NCBI RefSeq assembly: GCF_020177575.1
Contig: NZ_JAHTBK010000001.1
Location: forward strand, 1,423,875-1,487,874
Source of the DNA: Hasllibacter sp. MH4015
Lineage (GTDB): Bacteria; Pseudomonadota; Alphaproteobacteria; Rhodobacterales; Rhodobacteraceae
Length of the DNA: 64,000 nucleotides
Direction of reading: 5' to 3'
The notes under the pieces: generated by a model
The model's database searches: none
What the model was told of the DNA's origin: nothing
The model's input: the letters and a program-made list of their open reading frames with translations, nothing else
Part shown: positions 63,942-64,000 of the stretch, piece by piece
Numbering within the stretch: the stretch's first letter is position 1
Layout: every line of letters starts with the position of its first letter
Program-made: the position numbers and the translations under genes

Positions 63942-64000
63942 ATTCCGGTCCTCCTCCGACCCGAAATTTTGGCCCCTGCTCAAGGCCGTCCCCCCGTTTC

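Overview
This 64 kb window is a GC-rich, densely coding chromosomal segment. Gene content and order point to an alphaproteobacterium of the Rhodobacteraceae (Roseobacter/Rhodobacter group). The evidence is a dusB(nifR3)-ntrB-ntrC-ntrY-ntrX-trkA-trkH-hfq-hflX run, a fused ispDF, a HemB without zinc-site cysteines, NtrC without a GAFTGA loop, and a GNAT-obg-proB-proA block. I do not commit to a genus. I see no tRNA, rRNA, CRISPR array, phage or insertion sequence; it reads as ordinary core chromosome with a few accessory patches.

Layout. 1-4.4 kb: partial hpt, a COQ10/RatA-like START protein, amtB, and the leftward set ispDF-pgpA-cinA. 4.5-17.1 kb: the rightward nitrogen-signalling, potassium and RNA-chaperone block from dusB to hflX, interrupted only by a small leftward lipoprotein gene. 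17.2-23.9 kb: a GAF-EAL phosphodiesterase, a penicillin-acylase-family hydrolase, two exported proteins, hemB and a small membrane protein. 23.9-36.4 kb: mfd, a cation/proton antiporter, DUF2306, a Bcr/CflA-type transporter, a DsbA-family protein and an acyl-CoA synthetase facing an XRE-cupin regulator. A leftward 3-hydroxybutyrate dehydrogenase / pentapeptide-repeat / patatin / small-protein cluster follows. 36.5-43.4 kb: a candidate small RNA, an orphan peptide-binding protein, DUF502, psuK-psuG, rpsB and tsf. 43.5-49.4 kb: a three-gene ECF sigma module, a LuxR-type regulator, aroQ, a rhodanese, a propionyl-CoA synthetase and RidA. 49.5-58.5 kb: an amidohydrolase and a complete phosphate regulon (phoR, pstSCAB, phoU, phoB) with a triple Pho box. 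58.5-64 kb: a PLP trans-sulfuration enzyme, proA, proB, obg and a GNAT acetyltransferase.

Functional links. NtrBC and NtrYX sense nitrogen status and lie near amtB. TrkA and TrkH form one potassium uptake system. Hfq and HflX are translationally coupled, and Hfq would be the expected partner of the two non-coding RNA candidates described here. PhoR-PhoB controls PstSCAB through the Pho box, with PhoU as brake. ProB and ProA perform the first two steps of proline synthesis.

The least explained signals are non-coding. One is a compact minus-strand small RNA with promoter, hairpin and terminator (36507-36582). A second is a multi-hairpin, C-rich loop RNA candidate beside the ECF sigma operon (44930-45080). 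The third is a three-copy intergenic hairpin repeat family (38.5, 59.8 and 63.35 kb). All functional names are based on motif recognition by eye; no database search was run.
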